Shown: positions 26,264 to 36,198, counted from the first letter of the stretch. The stretch is 64,000 nucleotides of DNA from Rhizobium sp. CSW-27 (GCF_018760785.1 NZ_JAHHZO010000001.1:620001-684000); one strand, 5' to 3'. Notes: generated from the letters alone by a model not told the origin. Numbers and translations are program-made.

Positions 26264-26911
26264 ATGAAGAAGACCCTTGGTACCATGGCAGCCGCTGCCA
26301 TTCTGATGGCTTCCACCGCCGCTGCACCGGCGCTTGCCCAGACAACGGCTCCCTCGGCAACGCCTGCCGCTCCCGGCGCCCAGACCGACACCACCATGCC
26401 GCCGGCCGGCAATGGCGCAGCCACCCCGTCGACCGGTTCGTCCGCCACCGGCACCACGGGCACGACCGGCTCCATGGGCGCCGCCAACACCGGCGCCGGC
26501 GCCCAGGATTACCTGACCCAGCAGACGGAAACGCAGATCAGCGCCAACGACTATATCGGCCAGAGCATCTACAATGGTGAAGACAAGAGCATCGGCAATG
26601 TCAACGATCTGATTCTCGAGGAAAACGGCGGCATCGTCGCAGCCGTGGTCGGCGTCGGCGGCTTCCTCGGCATCGGCGCAAAGAACGTCGCGGTGCCGAT
26701 GAGCAAGATCAATGTCAGCCGCGACCCGGAAAACAACAATGTACGGCTGACCACCATGGAAACGGCCGAGTCGCTCAAGGCCGCACCGGAGTTCCGTACG
26801 CTGGACGACCAGCAGACCGACAACACCACCACCTCTTCGACCGGTGGCGCCGCCACCACCACGGCCCCGGCCGGTGGAGCCACAACCCCGTCGACGACCT
26901 CGCAGCCGTAA
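26264..26911 (+). CDS. Exported PRC-barrel domain protein
   Basis: A 215-residue protein with a signal peptide (MKKTLGTMAAAAILMAS ... ALA-Q), a low-complexity Ala/Thr/Gly/Pro region (residues 25-85), a PRC-barrel domain (NDYIGQSIYNGEDKSIGNVNDLILEENGGIVAAVVGVG ... VAVPMSKINV) and a Thr/Ser/Ala-rich tail. PRC barrels bind partner proteins or RNA and are found in photosynthetic reaction centres and RimM; the exported rhizobial type has no settled role. The ATG at 26264 follows AAAGGTAGG. Single-gene unit with a strong terminator. Confidence 0.85.
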   Translation: MKKTLGTMAAAAILMASTAAAPALAQTTAPSATPAAPGAQTDTTMPPAGNGAATPSTGSSATGTTGTTGSMGAANTGAGAQDYLTQQTETQISANDYIGQSIYNGEDKSIGNVNDLILEENGGIVAAVVGVGGFLGIGAKNVAVPMSKINVSRDPENNNVRLTTMETAESLKAAPEFRTLDDQQTDNTTTSSTGGAATTTAPAGGATTPSTTSQP

Positions 26912-26965
26912 CGGTCGCAGGGTCCGGAGCGTGGCACGTTCCACCAGACCGGAACAGGACGACAG

Positions 26966-26995
26966 GGGTGGCGCTGCGGCGCCACCCTTTCTTGT
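26966..26995 (+). terminator. Rho-independent terminator of the PRC-barrel gene
   Basis: GGGTGGCGC (26966-26974) pairs perfectly with GCGCCACCC (26979-26987) around a TGCG loop, followed by TTTCTTGTT. Confidence 0.88.
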
Positions 26996-27075
26996 TGCGG
27001 GCCGGCGCCCGCAGACGGGCGCCAAGGTCGGATGGCGGGGGCGGCGGATGGCGGGACGGCAGGGACCGGACAGGC

Positions 27076-28434
27076 TCAGGCGGTTTCCTGGGCGGGCATG
27101 AAATCGCGATGATGGGTCTGCAGGTAGCGCAGCGTCGCTGCGGCATCGACCGGGCGGCCATAGTAATAGCCCTGCCCCATGGCGCAGCCGAGCGTCTTCA
27201 GCTTCTCCGCATCCGCCCATTCCTCGATCCCTTCGGCCACCACCTGCAGGTCGAGCCCATCGCACATGGCAATGATCGCCTTGACGATATGCTCGGAAGC
27301 ACGATCGGTGGTGATGCGGGAAATGAAGGCGCGGTCGATCTTCACCTTGTCGAAGGTGAAATCACGCAGCCGTCCGAGGCTCGACTGGCCGGTGCCGAAA
27401 TCGTCCAGCGAGATGCGCACGCCCGACTGGCGCAACTCGGCAATGATCCGCTCGGCGGTATCGGCCGAGGTCATCACGGCCGTTTCGGTGATTTCCAGCT
27501 CGAGGCGGGCGGGATCGAGCCCGACACGGCCGAGCGTGGCGAGGATGGTGGCCGCCGTGCCCGGATCCATCAGCTGCGCCGAGGACAGATTGAACGACAG
27601 GAACAGCTCGCGCGGCCACGAGAGCGCCGCCTCCGCCGCCTTGCGCAGCAGGGTATCCGACAGGGCATCGATGAAGCCGCGCTCTTCGGCGAGCGGCACG
27701 AAGACCGCCGGCGATACGAAGCCGAGATCCGCATCGTTCCAGCGCGCCAGCGCCTCGAACCCCACCACGGAGGCATCGCGAATGCGAACGATCGGCTGGA
27801 AATGCACCTCCACCGAATCGGCGATGATGGCGTTGCGCAGTGCCTGCTCCAGCTGTGTGGAACGTTTCATCTCCTGGGCGATCTCGCGGGAATAGACGGT
27901 GATCTGGCCCCGCCCGCGGCGCTTGGAACGATAAAGCGCCGTCTCGGCGCTCTTCAGCAGTTCCTCGAATTCCTCGCCGGCGAAAGGATAGACGGCAAAG
28001 CCGAACGAGGCAGACAGCCGCACATTGCGATCGCCGAGATCGTAAGGCGCCGACAGAACCTCCTTGATCATCTGGCCGAGACGTTCGGCGCTGGTCTTTT
28101 CGAAGACCAGTGGCAGCAGGAAGGCGAATTCGTCGCCGTCATGACGGGTGACGGTGGCGCCATCGGGAATGCAGGCCTTCAGGCGATGCGCCACCTGGCA
28201 GAGAATGTCGTCGCCCGCCTGTGAGCCAAAGAGATCATTGATCGGCTTGAAGCCATCCAGGTTGACGATGCCGATGGTGAAGGGCGCGGGGTCGTCGGCG
28301 CGTTCGGCGGCAATCAGGCGCACCTTGTCGCGCAGCCGGTAGCGATTGCCGAGGCCCGTCAGCGGATCGCGATAGGCCATGGCCTGCAATTCGTTCTGGC
28401 TGACCTGCGGCACCGGACGGCCGGCCGTTTTCAT
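27076..28434 (-). CDS. GGDEF-EAL protein, probable c-di-GMP phosphodiesterase
   Basis: A 452-residue cytosolic protein with a GGDEF domain (DPLTGLGNRYRLRDKVR onward) and a C-terminal EAL domain. The cyclase active-site loop reads RHDGDEF instead of GGDEF, so cyclase activity is doubtful. The EAL domain looks complete: GFEALARW, then ELEITETA, LDDFGTGQSSLGRL, VKIDRAFI and AEGIEEW. It therefore most likely hydrolyses c-di-GMP, with the degenerate GGDEF perhaps sensing GTP as in Caulobacter PdeA. No membrane or sensor domain is present. The ATG at 28434 follows GGAG. It is transcribed away from the PAS-REC gene's end, same strand, 147 bp apart. Confidence 0.9.
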   Translation of the reverse strand: MKTAGRPVPQVSQNELQAMAYRDPLTGLGNRYRLRDKVRLIAAERADDPAPFTIGIVNLDGFKPINDLFGSQAGDDILCQVAHRLKACIPDGATVTRHDGDEFAFLLPLVFEKTSAERLGQMIKEVLSAPYDLGDRNVRLSASFGFAVYPFAGEEFEELLKSAETALYRSKRRGRGQITVYSREIAQEMKRSTQLEQALRNAIIADSVEVHFQPIVRIRDASVVGFEALARWNDADLGFVSPAVFVPLAEERGFIDALSDTLLRKAAEAALSWPRELFLSFNLSSAQLMDPGTAATILATLGRVGLDPARLELEITETAVMTSADTAERIIAELRQSGVRISLDDFGTGQSSLGRLRDFTFDKVKIDRAFISRITTDRASEHIVKAIIAMCDGLDLQVVAEGIEEWADAEKLKTLGCAMGQGYYYGRPVDAAATLRYLQTHHRDFMPAQETA

Positions 28435-28581
28435 CACGCGCTCCACGCATTTCAGGTTTTTGCGCAGAATGCTGCCGAAAGATTAACAAAACCATAGCAT
28501 TGATCAGCATACGACGCCCGGCTGCCGTGCATCCGCCCCCATGCACCCGCCTCCGGTGCATCGGAGTCGGCAGATCCGCGC

Positions 28582-30261
28582 TCAGCGCGAATCGCCGCGC
28601 CGGCGCGGTTCGCCGTCCCGCGTGCCGAGGAAGCGACGGAACTTTTCCTCCAGCGCATCCGGGCTCAGCGGCTTCAGAACCACATCGTCCATTCCGGCCG
28701 CCCAGCAGGCATCGCGGTCGCCTTCCACCGCAGGCGTCAGAACGCCGATGATCGGGGTCCGTTCGCCGCCGCTCTCGCTCTCGCGGATGCAGGATGCCGC
28801 CTCGAAGCCGTTCAGCATCGGCAGCGTGATGTCCATCAGCACGATGCGCGGCTTCATCTCCCGCCACAGGCGCACGGCCTCTTCCCCATCGGAAGCAATG
28901 GCATATCGATAGCCGAAACCTTCGAGGATCTGGGCAAACACGATCTGGTTGACCTCGTTGTCCTCCGCAACCAGCACGTCGATGGCCGCGACCGAGGCGA
29001 TCTGCCAGTCGTCCTCGTCCGCCTTGCGCGCCGCCGGCAGGGCACGCGGCCGCAGCAGGCGACGCTGCACGGCGGCCAGAAGTTCCCGCTCCACCTGGAA
29101 GGCTTCCAGCACCAGCACGTCAATGCCGGAGGCTTCCGCCTCTTCCAGGCAGCCGATGTCCATGGCGGAATCGACGACGACGAGATCGATCACCACCTGC
29201 CGTTCGCGGGCGATGTCGAGAATGCCGCGCAGTTCGCGCAGATCGCGCGCCGCCGTCGCGTCGAAGCCGGCACGCAGAAGCAGCGCCACACCATCCGCCT
29301 CCACCTTGCCGTCGTCGGTGACGATCAGCACGCGGCGGCTGCCGGAACGCTCCGCCGGCACGGCGGCCGGCCACTCGGTCCGGTCCAGGCGCATGTCGGA
29401 ATGCACGAAGTCCACGCCCTCAAGCCCGGTAAAGGTCCATTCGGGCTGCTCGCCGGTCGAGAGAACCTCGGCAATGTCCTCCATCGCGGTGACGACGAAA
29501 TAGCGGCCGGGCTTTCCGGCCCTGAGCTTGCGGGTCAGCATGGCGGTGCGGCTGCCATCCGGACGGATCACCTGTTCGCTGATGCTGAAGGGAACCCCGG
29601 TCTCCAGCACCTGGCGGTTGGCCTGGTCGATGCGGGCGGCGAGTTCCGGCGGGTGAATGTCGTCGCTCTTTCGCCCCAGGATCTCGTCGGCGCAAAGGCT
29701 GTAAAGAGAACAGGTGGCCTTGTTGACCGCGACATAGGTGAAGTTGCGGTCCATCACCATGATCGGGAACGGCAGGTTGTCGAGAATGTCCTCGGTGATC
29801 TGCACCCGCTCCAGGTCGGAGCGCCACTGGTCCTCGCGCTTCTTGTGTTCGGAAACGTCTCGGAACAGGCACAGGCCATAGCCGGAGGGCGTGCGCCGCT
29901 TGCTGAGGCTCATCCAGCGGTCGAGCGCCCGCCGCTCCACGGTTTCGGATCGCTCGCGCCAGAGGCTGGCGATCTCGCTGGTGATCCATTCCTCGCGCCC
30001 CATCGGCGGGTGGCGCAGACGCCCGGTCAGATCGGGAAAATAACCGCCATGGTCGTAGACGATCGACAGGAAATCCCTGAGCCGCGTGCCGGGCGCCGGA
30101 ACCAGCGGCAGGGCCGGCAGGAAGGTGCGCAGCTGGGCGCTGGCGAACACGATGGTGTCGTCGCGATCATAGATCAGCACGGCCCCGGAAACCGCCTCCG
30201 CGAGAAGGTCGAGCAGCGCCGGCTGCATCAGCCCATCCGGATGCGCGCCCTCGCCCGTCAT
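28582..30261 (-). CDS. PAS-PAS-REC-REC response-regulator protein lacking a kinase domain
   Basis: A 559-residue protein. Two PAS-like regions occupy roughly residues 15-150 and 160-280 (second: ILDNLPFPIMVMDRNFTYVAVN). A receiver-like fold follows (about 307-410) with a possible phosphoacceptor in LVVVDSAMD but without the conserved Thr and Lys. A complete receiver is at about 425-545: acidic pair in VLVAEDNEVNQ, phospho-Asp in IVLMDITLPMLNG, Thr in GVLTP and Lys in VLKPL. No HisKA or ATPase domain is present, so it receives phosphate from another protein. The upstream region carries a full CtrA box. Confidence 0.85.
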   Translation of the reverse strand: MTGEGAHPDGLMQPALLDLLAEAVSGAVLIYDRDDTIVFASAQLRTFLPALPLVPAPGTRLRDFLSIVYDHGGYFPDLTGRLRHPPMGREEWITSEIASLWRERSETVERRALDRWMSLSKRRTPSGYGLCLFRDVSEHKKREDQWRSDLERVQITEDILDNLPFPIMVMDRNFTYVAVNKATCSLYSLCADEILGRKSDDIHPPELAARIDQANRQVLETGVPFSISEQVIRPDGSRTAMLTRKLRAGKPGRYFVVTAMEDIAEVLSTGEQPEWTFTGLEGVDFVHSDMRLDRTEWPAAVPAERSGSRRVLIVTDDGKVEADGVALLLRAGFDATAARDLRELRGILDIARERQVVIDLVVVDSAMDIGCLEEAEASGIDVLVLEAFQVERELLAAVQRRLLRPRALPAARKADEDDWQIASVAAIDVLVAEDNEVNQIVFAQILEGFGYRYAIASDGEEAVRLWREMKPRIVLMDITLPMLNGFEAASCIRESESGGERTPIIGVLTPAVEGDRDACWAAGMDDVVLKPLSPDALEEKFRRFLGTRDGEPRRRGDSR

Positions 30262-30571
30262 CGCGGGGCCTTCCGTCTCGTGCGGGTGGCTCCCGCCGCC
30301 GGGAGCCGGCTGTCGATCCGTAACGGTCGCATCATCTCGCTTCCTGTTTCCCGCCTTCGCCTGCGGCGGGGCCTTCAGAACGCCGTGCCGGCAATTGCGC
30401 AAAGTCGCGAATCTGCCGGTCACCATGTCGTTGTGAAGCAATATCGGCTTCCTGTTAAGTTGCTCTTAACGCTAGCGGAAAAGGTCGCGCAGCAGCAACC
30501 GTGCGACGCAAGCCGGTGCACAACGGCAGACGGGGCTTTCCTTGCGACACCGAATCCCCGACAATGGTGGC
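30262..30571. other. Divergent promoter region between the PAS-REC gene and mutL
   Basis: 310 bp without a gene. It holds the CtrA-type box at 30455-30470; sequence closest to that box is AT-richer than the surroundings. Nothing else was recognised. Confidence 0.6.
30455..30470 (+). promoter_or_regulatory. Full-consensus CtrA binding site
   Basis: TTAAGTTGCTCTTAAC matches TTAA-N7-TTAAC exactly. CtrA is the cell-cycle master regulator of alphaproteobacteria. The site lies 194 bp before the PAS-REC start and 102 bp before mutL, so either gene or both may be controlled. Confidence 0.7.
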
Positions 30572-32488
30572 ATGCCCGTCAAACAGTTGCCCGAAACGCT
30601 GATCAACCAGATAGCCGCCGGCGAGGTGATCGAACGCCCCGCCAGTGCCGCCAAGGAGCTGATCGAAAACGCCATCGATGCCGGCGCCACCCGGGTGGAG
30701 ATCGCCACGGCCGGCGGCGGCAAGAGCCTGATCCGCATCACCGACAATGGTTGCGGCATGGATGCCGCCGATCTGGACCTTGCCGTGCGCCGTCATTGCA
30801 CTTCGAAGATCTCCGAGACGCTGGACGACATCCGCACGCTCGGCTTTCGCGGCGAGGCCCTGCCCTCGATCGGCTCGGTCGCCAAGCTTTCGATCACCAG
30901 CCGCACGGCAGGCGCAGAAACGGGCGTGGAGATTTCCGTCGCCGGCGGACGCCTGACGCCGGCAAGGCCGGCCGCGGCAAACCAGGGCACCGTGGTGGAA
31001 GTGCGCGACATCTTCTTTGCAACGCCTGCCCGACTGAAGTTCCTGAAGAGCGAAAGGGCCGAGGCCGGCGCGATCACCGAAGTGGTCAAGCGCATGGCGA
31101 TCGCCTTCCCGCAGGTGCGCTTCGTGCTTTCCGGCAGCGATCGTTCGACGCTGGAATTTCCCGCCTCCCCCGGCGATCCGCTGGCCCGCATGGCGCAGGT
31201 GCTGGGCGCCGAGTTCCGCGACAATGCCATCGAGATTCGTGCGGCGCGCGAGGATGTGACGCTGACCGGCTTTGCCGGGGTGCCGACCTTCAACCGCGGC
31301 AATTCCACCCACCAATATGCCTTCGTCAACGGCCGTCCGGTGCAGGACAAGCTGATCCTCTCGGCTATCCGTGGCGCCTATGCGGAAACCATTCCGGCCG
31401 GGCGCTATCCGGTCGCGGTGCTGTCGATCACGCTCGATCCGGCGCTGGTGGACGTCAACGTGCATCCGGCCAAGGCGGATGTGCGCTTCCGCGATCCCGG
31501 CCTGGTGCGCGGGTTGATCGTTGGTGCACTGCGCGAGGCGCTGGCGCGCGAGGGCGACCGCGCCGCCACCACCGGCGCCAGCGGACTGATGCGCGCCTTC
31601 CGCCCCGGCTTCGGCCTGGGGGCCGGTGCCGGTATCGGCTCGGCGTCCGGCGCGGGCGCCGACCAGATGCCCGCAGCAGGCCGAAGCTTCGGCGCGGGCC
31701 ATGTGCCGCCGCGGCCGGCCAATCTCGGCTGGACGGCGGATACCTCGCCCTACCGGCCGATGGCCATGCCGGCGGGCAATGCGTTCGCCGAACGGCGCCA
31801 GTCCGCCTTCGACACGCTGATGACGCCAAGCGCGCGGGCCGATGCCATGCAGGCGCCGGTGCCGGCCGCCGGACAGGCGGACGCCGCCCAGCCGGATCCC
31901 GCGATTCGTCACCGGCTCGGCGCGGCACGGGCACAACTGCACGAAAACTACATCGTCGCCCAGACCGAGGACGGGCTGGTGATCGTCGACCAGCACGCGG
32001 CCCATGAACGGCTGGTGTTCGAAGCGATGCGCAAGGCGCTGGAGGCGGACCGGCTGCCTTCGCAGGTGCTGCTCATTCCCGACATCATCGACCTGCCGGA
32101 AGAGGATTGCGACCGGCTGACCATGCATGCGGCGGAACTGGAAAGGCTGGGACTGGTGATCGAACGCTTCGGCCCCGGTGCCATCGCCGTGCGGGAAACG
32201 CCTGCCCTGCTTGGCGAGGTGGATGCGACCGCGATGATCCGCGACCTTGCCGACGAGATCGGCGAATGGAACACGGCGGGCGGGCTGAAGAGCCGGCTGG
32301 AGCATGTGGCTGCCACCATGGCCTGCCACGGCTCCGTGCGCTCCGGCCGCAGGCTGCGCCCCGAGGAGATGAACGCGCTGCTGCGCGAGATGGAAGCCAC
32401 CCCCGGCTCCGGCCAGTGCAACCACGGCCGGCCGACCTATATCGAGCTGAAGCTGAGCGACATCGAGCGGCTGTTCGGCCGCAGCTGA
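30572..32488 (+). CDS. mutL: DNA mismatch repair protein MutL
   Basis: A 638-residue MutL. The N-terminal GHKL ATPase is intact: [47 protein letters not shown] loop and [14 protein letters not shown] Gly/Ala-rich linker (about residues 335-440) leads to the C-terminal dimerisation domain, which has [11 protein letters not shown] and [11 protein letters not shown] (ACHGSVR) motifs. The DQHA(X)2E(X)4E-type endonuclease signature is represented by [12 protein letters not shown], as in organisms without MutH. The ATG at 30572 is used; no strong ribosome site is visible. Confidence 0.95.
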   Translation: MPVKQLPETLINQIAAGEVIERPASAAKELIENAIDAGATRVEIATAGGGKSLIRITDNGCGMDAADLDLAVRRHCTSKISETLDDIRTLGFRGEALPSIGSVAKLSITSRTAGAETGVEISVAGGRLTPARPAAANQGTVVEVRDIFFATPARLKFLKSERAEAGAITEVVKRMAIAFPQVRFVLSGSDRSTLEFPASPGDPLARMAQVLGAEFRDNAIEIRAAREDVTLTGFAGVPTFNRGNSTHQYAFVNGRPVQDKLILSAIRGAYAETIPAGRYPVAVLSITLDPALVDVNVHPAKADVRFRDPGLVRGLIVGALREALAREGDRAATTGASGLMRAFRPGFGLGAGAGIGSASGAGADQMPAAGRSFGAGHVPPRPANLGWTADTSPYRPMAMPAGNAFAERRQSAFDTLMTPSARADAMQAPVPAAGQADAAQPDPAIRHRLGAARAQLHENYIVAQTEDGLVIVDQHAAHERLVFEAMRKALEADRLPSQVLLIPDIIDLPEEDCDRLTMHAAELERLGLVIERFGPGAIAVRETPALLGEVDATAMIRDLADEIGEWNTAGGLKSRLEHVAATMACHGSVRSGRRLRPEEMNALLREMEATPGSGQCNHGRPTYIELKLSDIERLFGRS

Positions 32489-32605
32489 AGCCGGAGGACC
32501 GGCTCGTTCCGCATCGCCCCGCGCATCATTGCGTGCGATTTCCGGGATGCGGTTTCAAGACCGATGCTGTAGAGCAGGACCATGATATTTCGCAGGAGAC
32601 GAGTG

Positions 32606-32839
32606 ATGAACCGATTCGAAGGGGGTGGAAACCGCGAGGCCAGGATCCGGTACCTCGATGGCGATTACCAGATCCTGACGGCAGGTTCCCATGTTCCCTG
32701 CGCCATCACCGGTGTTGCCATTCCCGTCGATGAGCTGCGCTACTGGAGCGTGGCGCGACAGGAAGCCTATGCAGATTGCGCCGCCTCCCTGGAAGCCGAC
32801 AAGCGCGCCGGCATTCTGCCCAACCAGTCGCGCGGCTGA
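32606..32839 (+). CDS. DUF2093 domain protein
   Basis: A 77-residue protein, MNRFEGGGNREARIRYLDGDYQILTAG..., with the family core VPCAITGVAIPVDELRYWSVARQEAYADCAASLEA. Function unknown. The ATG at 32606 has AGGAGACG upstream. In rhizobia it sits between mutL and lpxK, as here, and its stop faces the lpxK stop. One CxxxxxxIPxxxLRYW motif suggests a small structural fold; no metal-binding set is evident. Confidence 0.85.
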   Translation: MNRFEGGGNREARIRYLDGDYQILTAGSHVPCAITGVAIPVDELRYWSVARQEAYADCAASLEADKRAGILPNQSRG

Positions 32840-32881
32840 GCCGCCGGCAAGACCGCGCCGCCTGCGGCCGACCGGCTTCAT

Positions 32882-33928
32882 TCACTGTGCCTGTTCCCGC
32901 GCCTGCTCCACCAGACGCCGGCGGCAATGGGCGATCGCCTCCTCGATCATCAGCGCGGGCGCGTGCGGATCGTCGAAAACCATCTCCACCTCCACGATGC
33001 GGACAAGCGACAGCAGGCGTTCGGCAGGTCCGCCGCGACCGGCAAGCCGTACGGCATCCTTGGCCGTGGTGACCGGCAGCAGCCGCTCCCGCTCTGCCTG
33101 TCCGAGCAGGCCGAGGATCTCGTCGTCGGTAAAGGGATGATGGTCCGGGAAGGAGCGCTCCACCGCCACCTCGCCGCCGATCGCCGCCACCGTGCGGTAG
33201 AATTTCGAGGGATCGGCAATGCCTGCAAAGGCCAGAACGCGCGCGCCGGCAATCGCCGGGTCGGGACGCGCCACGAGGCTTGCGAGACGCACCGGCTTGC
33301 CCGCGCGCGCTGCCCGGCGCACGACGGGATCGGCCGCCTCCCCCTCACCCACCTTCAGCAGGGCGGACATCTGCCGCATCTGTTCGGAAAGCGGGGCCCG
33401 CAGCGGACCGGCCGGCACCAGGTGGCCGTTGCCGATGCCGCGGCGGGCGTCGATCACCACCAGCGCGAAGTCGAGCATCAGGCGGGCGCTCTGGAAGCCG
33501 TCATCCATGATGATGAAATCGCATCCTTCCGCTGCCAGCCGTTCGGCTCCATCCACCCGTCGACGGGAAATCACGGTCATCGCCTCGCGGGCCAGAAGCA
33601 GCGGCTCATCGCCCACCGCATCGGCTCCATGACGGGCCGGATCGACCAGCGTGGTGGCCTTCAGGCGTCCGCCATAGCCACGGCTGAGAAAGCCGGGCGT
33701 CAGGCCCCGTGCTCTGGCTGCGCGGGCAATCGCAACGGCCGTCGGCGTCTTGCCGGCACCGCCCACGGTGAAATTTCCGACACAAAACACCGGCACCGGC
33801 ACGCAGGGCCGCATGGCTTTTGCCATGCGATTGCCAGCGATGCGGCCATAGAGAAGGGAGACCGGCCAGAGGCCAAAGGCCCGCCAGTCCGAACGTCTCC
33901 ACCAGAAGGCAGGCGCTTGAGAAACCAT
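32882..33928 (-). CDS. lpxK: Tetraacyldisaccharide 4'-kinase
   Basis: A 348-residue inner-membrane-associated kinase that adds the 4'-phosphate to lipid A precursor. P-loop [20 protein letters not shown] near residue 50, second motif [13 protein letters not shown], and a short N-terminal hydrophobic stretch are visible. The ATG at 33928 follows AGGAGG. It is the last gene of the waaA-HAD-lpxK group on the minus strand. Confidence 0.95.
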   Translation of the reverse strand: MVSQAPAFWWRRSDWRAFGLWPVSLLYGRIAGNRMAKAMRPCVPVPVFCVGNFTVGGAGKTPTAVAIARAARARGLTPGFLSRGYGGRLKATTLVDPARHGADAVGDEPLLLAREAMTVISRRRVDGAERLAAEGCDFIIMDDGFQSARLMLDFALVVIDARRGIGNGHLVPAGPLRAPLSEQMRQMSALLKVGEGEAADPVVRRAARAGKPVRLASLVARPDPAIAGARVLAFAGIADPSKFYRTVAAIGGEVAVERSFPDHHPFTDDEILGLLGQAERERLLPVTTAKDAVRLAGRGGPAERLLSLVRIVEVEMVFDDPHAPALMIEEAIAHCRRRLVEQAREQAQ

Positions 33929-34022
33929 GGCTCGTCCTCCTCTGTCTCGGCCGCGCGGCAGGACACGGCGACCGTGCGCGGCATTCGCAGCCTTCAGTCG
34001 CTGGCCGCAGGGGCTGCGGATC

Positions 34023-34751
34023 TCAGGCGAGCTGACGCTCCGGCAGCAGCGTTTCCAGGTCCGTGATATCGCCCAGCACATGATCGGCAGCAGCCTGCAG
34101 GCTTGCCACCGAACCGGTACCGGTCAGCACCGCGACCTTGAGGCCGCAACCGGCGGCAGCGGCCATGTGCAGATCGTGATTGTTGTCGCCGACCATGGCG
34201 ACCTGCGAGGGGAAAAGGCCGACGGCCTGGCAGAAGCCCAGCACCATGCCCGGCTCCGGCTTGCAGCCATGGCCGCTGTCGTAACCCGCGATGAAATCGA
34301 GATGTTCGAGAAAGCCGAAGCGCCGTGCCGTCTCGCGGATCGCCCGCTCGTTGTCGCTGGAGGCGACGCCGAGGCGAAAGCCGCGCGCCTTCAGCCTTGC
34401 GAAGAAACCGGAAAGATCGGTGACGGGTACGGAATGCTGCGCGCCCCGCACGAAGAGATCATCGAGCGCCTCGGTCAGCGGACCGACCGGAACGGGAGAG
34501 CCGGCCGCGACGAAGCCGGCGGCGATCTGGGCCGCTGTGCCGGCGGCAAACAGGCTGTCGGCAGCGGTACGGCCGCTTTCGGGATCCATGCCAGCGGCAC
34601 GCAGCAGGCGCTCCTCCAGCGCCACTCCGCCACCGGCTGCGCCGATGCGCGCCGCCTCGCGGTTCACCGGGCCCCAGCTGTCGTCATAGCTCAGAAGCGT
34701 GCCGTCCTTGTCGAACAGGATGCCGGCAATATCGGAAAGCCGTGTGGTCAT
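34023..34751 (-). CDS. HAD-family phosphatase in the LPS cluster
   Basis: A 242-residue HAD phosphatase of the phosphoglycolate-phosphatase type with a helical cap. Motif I is [13 protein letters not shown], where the usual second residue V/L is Lys; motif II VASSDN; motif III KPEPGM; motif IV VGDNNHD. The start overlaps the waaA stop by ATGA and GGAGG lies in the waaA end, so translation is coupled. Its position between Kdo transferase and lipid A kinase suggests a role in envelope sugar-phosphate metabolism or recycling, but no substrate can be read. Confidence 0.85.
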   Translation of the reverse strand: MTTRLSDIAGILFDKDGTLLSYDDSWGPVNREAARIGAAGGGVALEERLLRAAGMDPESGRTAADSLFAAGTAAQIAAGFVAAGSPVPVGPLTEALDDLFVRGAQHSVPVTDLSGFFARLKARGFRLGVASSDNERAIRETARRFGFLEHLDFIAGYDSGHGCKPEPGMVLGFCQAVGLFPSQVAMVGDNNHDLHMAAAAGCGLKVAVLTGTGSVASLQAAADHVLGDITDLETLLPERQLA

Positions 34752-36076
34752 GCGCCTCCGCCGGCACCGGCCGGACGCAGGCGTGCCGCCACGGTCAAGG
34801 GATTGAGATAGGGTTCGAGCGCCTTGATCGTGGTGGAAAGCGCGCCGCGCATGTCCTGCACGGCCTCGTGTCCGCTGTCGATCATCTTGCGGCGCGCCAC
34901 GTCATTGGTCATCAGGTAATGCACGGCCTTGGCCAGCATTTCGGTGTCGCGCACCATGCGGGCACCGCCCTTGCGGATGACCTGCTGGTAGGTCTCGCGA
35001 AAATTCTGCACGTTCGGGCCGGACAGCACCGCGCAGCCGAGCATGGCCGATTCGAGCGGGTTCTGCCCGCCTTCGGCCGTCAGCGACCGCCCGACGAAGG
35101 AGACTTCCGTCAGGCGCAGGTAAAGCCCCATCTCGCCGATGCTGTCGCCGAGGAAAACGTCGGTTTCCGGCGTGATGGCATCGTTGCGCGAGCGACGGGC
35201 AACCATCAGCCCCTTCTCGCGCAGCATGGCCTCGATCTCGTCGCCGCGCTCCGGGTGACGGGGCACGATGATGGTCAGTTGCTGGTTGCGCGGCTTTATG
35301 GCGCGGTGCACGAAGGTCGCCGCCTCTTCCTCGCCCGGAAAGGTGCAGATGGCCGCCCAGGTCTTGCGCGTGCCGATCTGCGCCCGGTACTGCGTCAGGA
35401 CAGTCTCGTCGACCGGCGGCGGATCTGTATCGCCCTTCAGGTTGCCGGAGATCACCACCGGCCAGGCACCGAGATCGCGGAAGCGTTCGGCATCGAGATC
35501 GGAGCGCGCCACGACCAGCGCAAGGCGGCCGAACAGCAGCTCGGCAATCGCACTGCGGTTGCTCCAGCGCTCGTAGGAACGGTCGGAAATGCGGGCATTG
35601 ACCCGGATCTGCGGGATGTTGCGGCGGGAAAGCTCGGCCATGGTGGTCGGCCAGATCTCGGATTCGGCGGTGATCGCCGCATCCGGATGCCAGTAGGCGA
35701 TGAAGCGCTTGATCGGAAACTTCACATCGAGCGGCACATACTGGTGGATCACCTCATCGCCCAGCCGGTTGCGGCTGAGCATGGCCGAGGTGACCGTGCC
35801 GGTGGTCAGAAGAACGTGGATTTCGCGCCGGCGCAACTCGCGGATCAAGGGGATGACGGCCAGCGTCTCGCCGACGCTTGCCGCGTGCACCCAGATCAGC
35901 GGACCATGCGGGCGCGGCACGCTCGGATAGCCGAAGCGTTCCAGCCGGCGCTGGCGGTCTTCCTTGCCCTTCAGCGTGCGATAGGCAAGATAGGGAGAAG
36001 CCAGAGGATAGGCGCAGATGCCGGCCACGCGGTATCCGAACAGGGCCATGCGCGCCAAGCCGTTGCTCACTGCCAT
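34748..36076 (-). CDS. waaA: 3-deoxy-D-manno-octulosonic acid (Kdo) transferase
   Basis: A 442-residue GT-B glycosyltransferase that adds Kdo residues to the lipid A precursor at the inner membrane. An N-terminal hydrophobic anchor (LARMALFGYRVAGICAYPLA) is followed by the HAASVGE motif with the catalytic Glu, the ITAESEIWPT strand, and the donor-site region FVGRSLTAEGGQNPLESAMLG. Transcribed with DUF4170, the CysQ-like gene and pmbA upstream. Confidence 0.95.
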   Translation of the reverse strand: MAVSNGLARMALFGYRVAGICAYPLASPYLAYRTLKGKEDRQRRLERFGYPSVPRPHGPLIWVHAASVGETLAVIPLIRELRRREIHVLLTTGTVTSAMLSRNRLGDEVIHQYVPLDVKFPIKRFIAYWHPDAAITAESEIWPTTMAELSRRNIPQIRVNARISDRSYERWSNRSAIAELLFGRLALVVARSDLDAERFRDLGAWPVVISGNLKGDTDPPPVDETVLTQYRAQIGTRKTWAAICTFPGEEEAATFVHRAIKPRNQQLTIIVPRHPERGDEIEAMLREKGLMVARRSRNDAITPETDVFLGDSIGEMGLYLRLTEVSFVGRSLTAEGGQNPLESAMLGCAVLSGPNVQNFRETYQQVIRKGGARMVRDTEMLAKAVHYLMTNDVARRKMIDSGHEAVQDMRGALSTTIKALEPYLNPLTVAARLRPAGAGGGA

Positions 36077-36198
36077 CGCCCTCGTTCACCCGTCATCCGC
36101 ATTGTCCGTTCGCAGCCTTACATTGCACTGATGTATGCGTCGCAATTGCGTCAAAAACGCGCCACGCCCGTCGTCAGGCATCCCGCCTGTGCGTGATC

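Noticed and set aside
29401..32007. Long plus-strand open frame overlapping PAS-REC and mutL
   Set aside because: Shadow of real genes in other frames; mutL motifs are in a different frame of the same strand.
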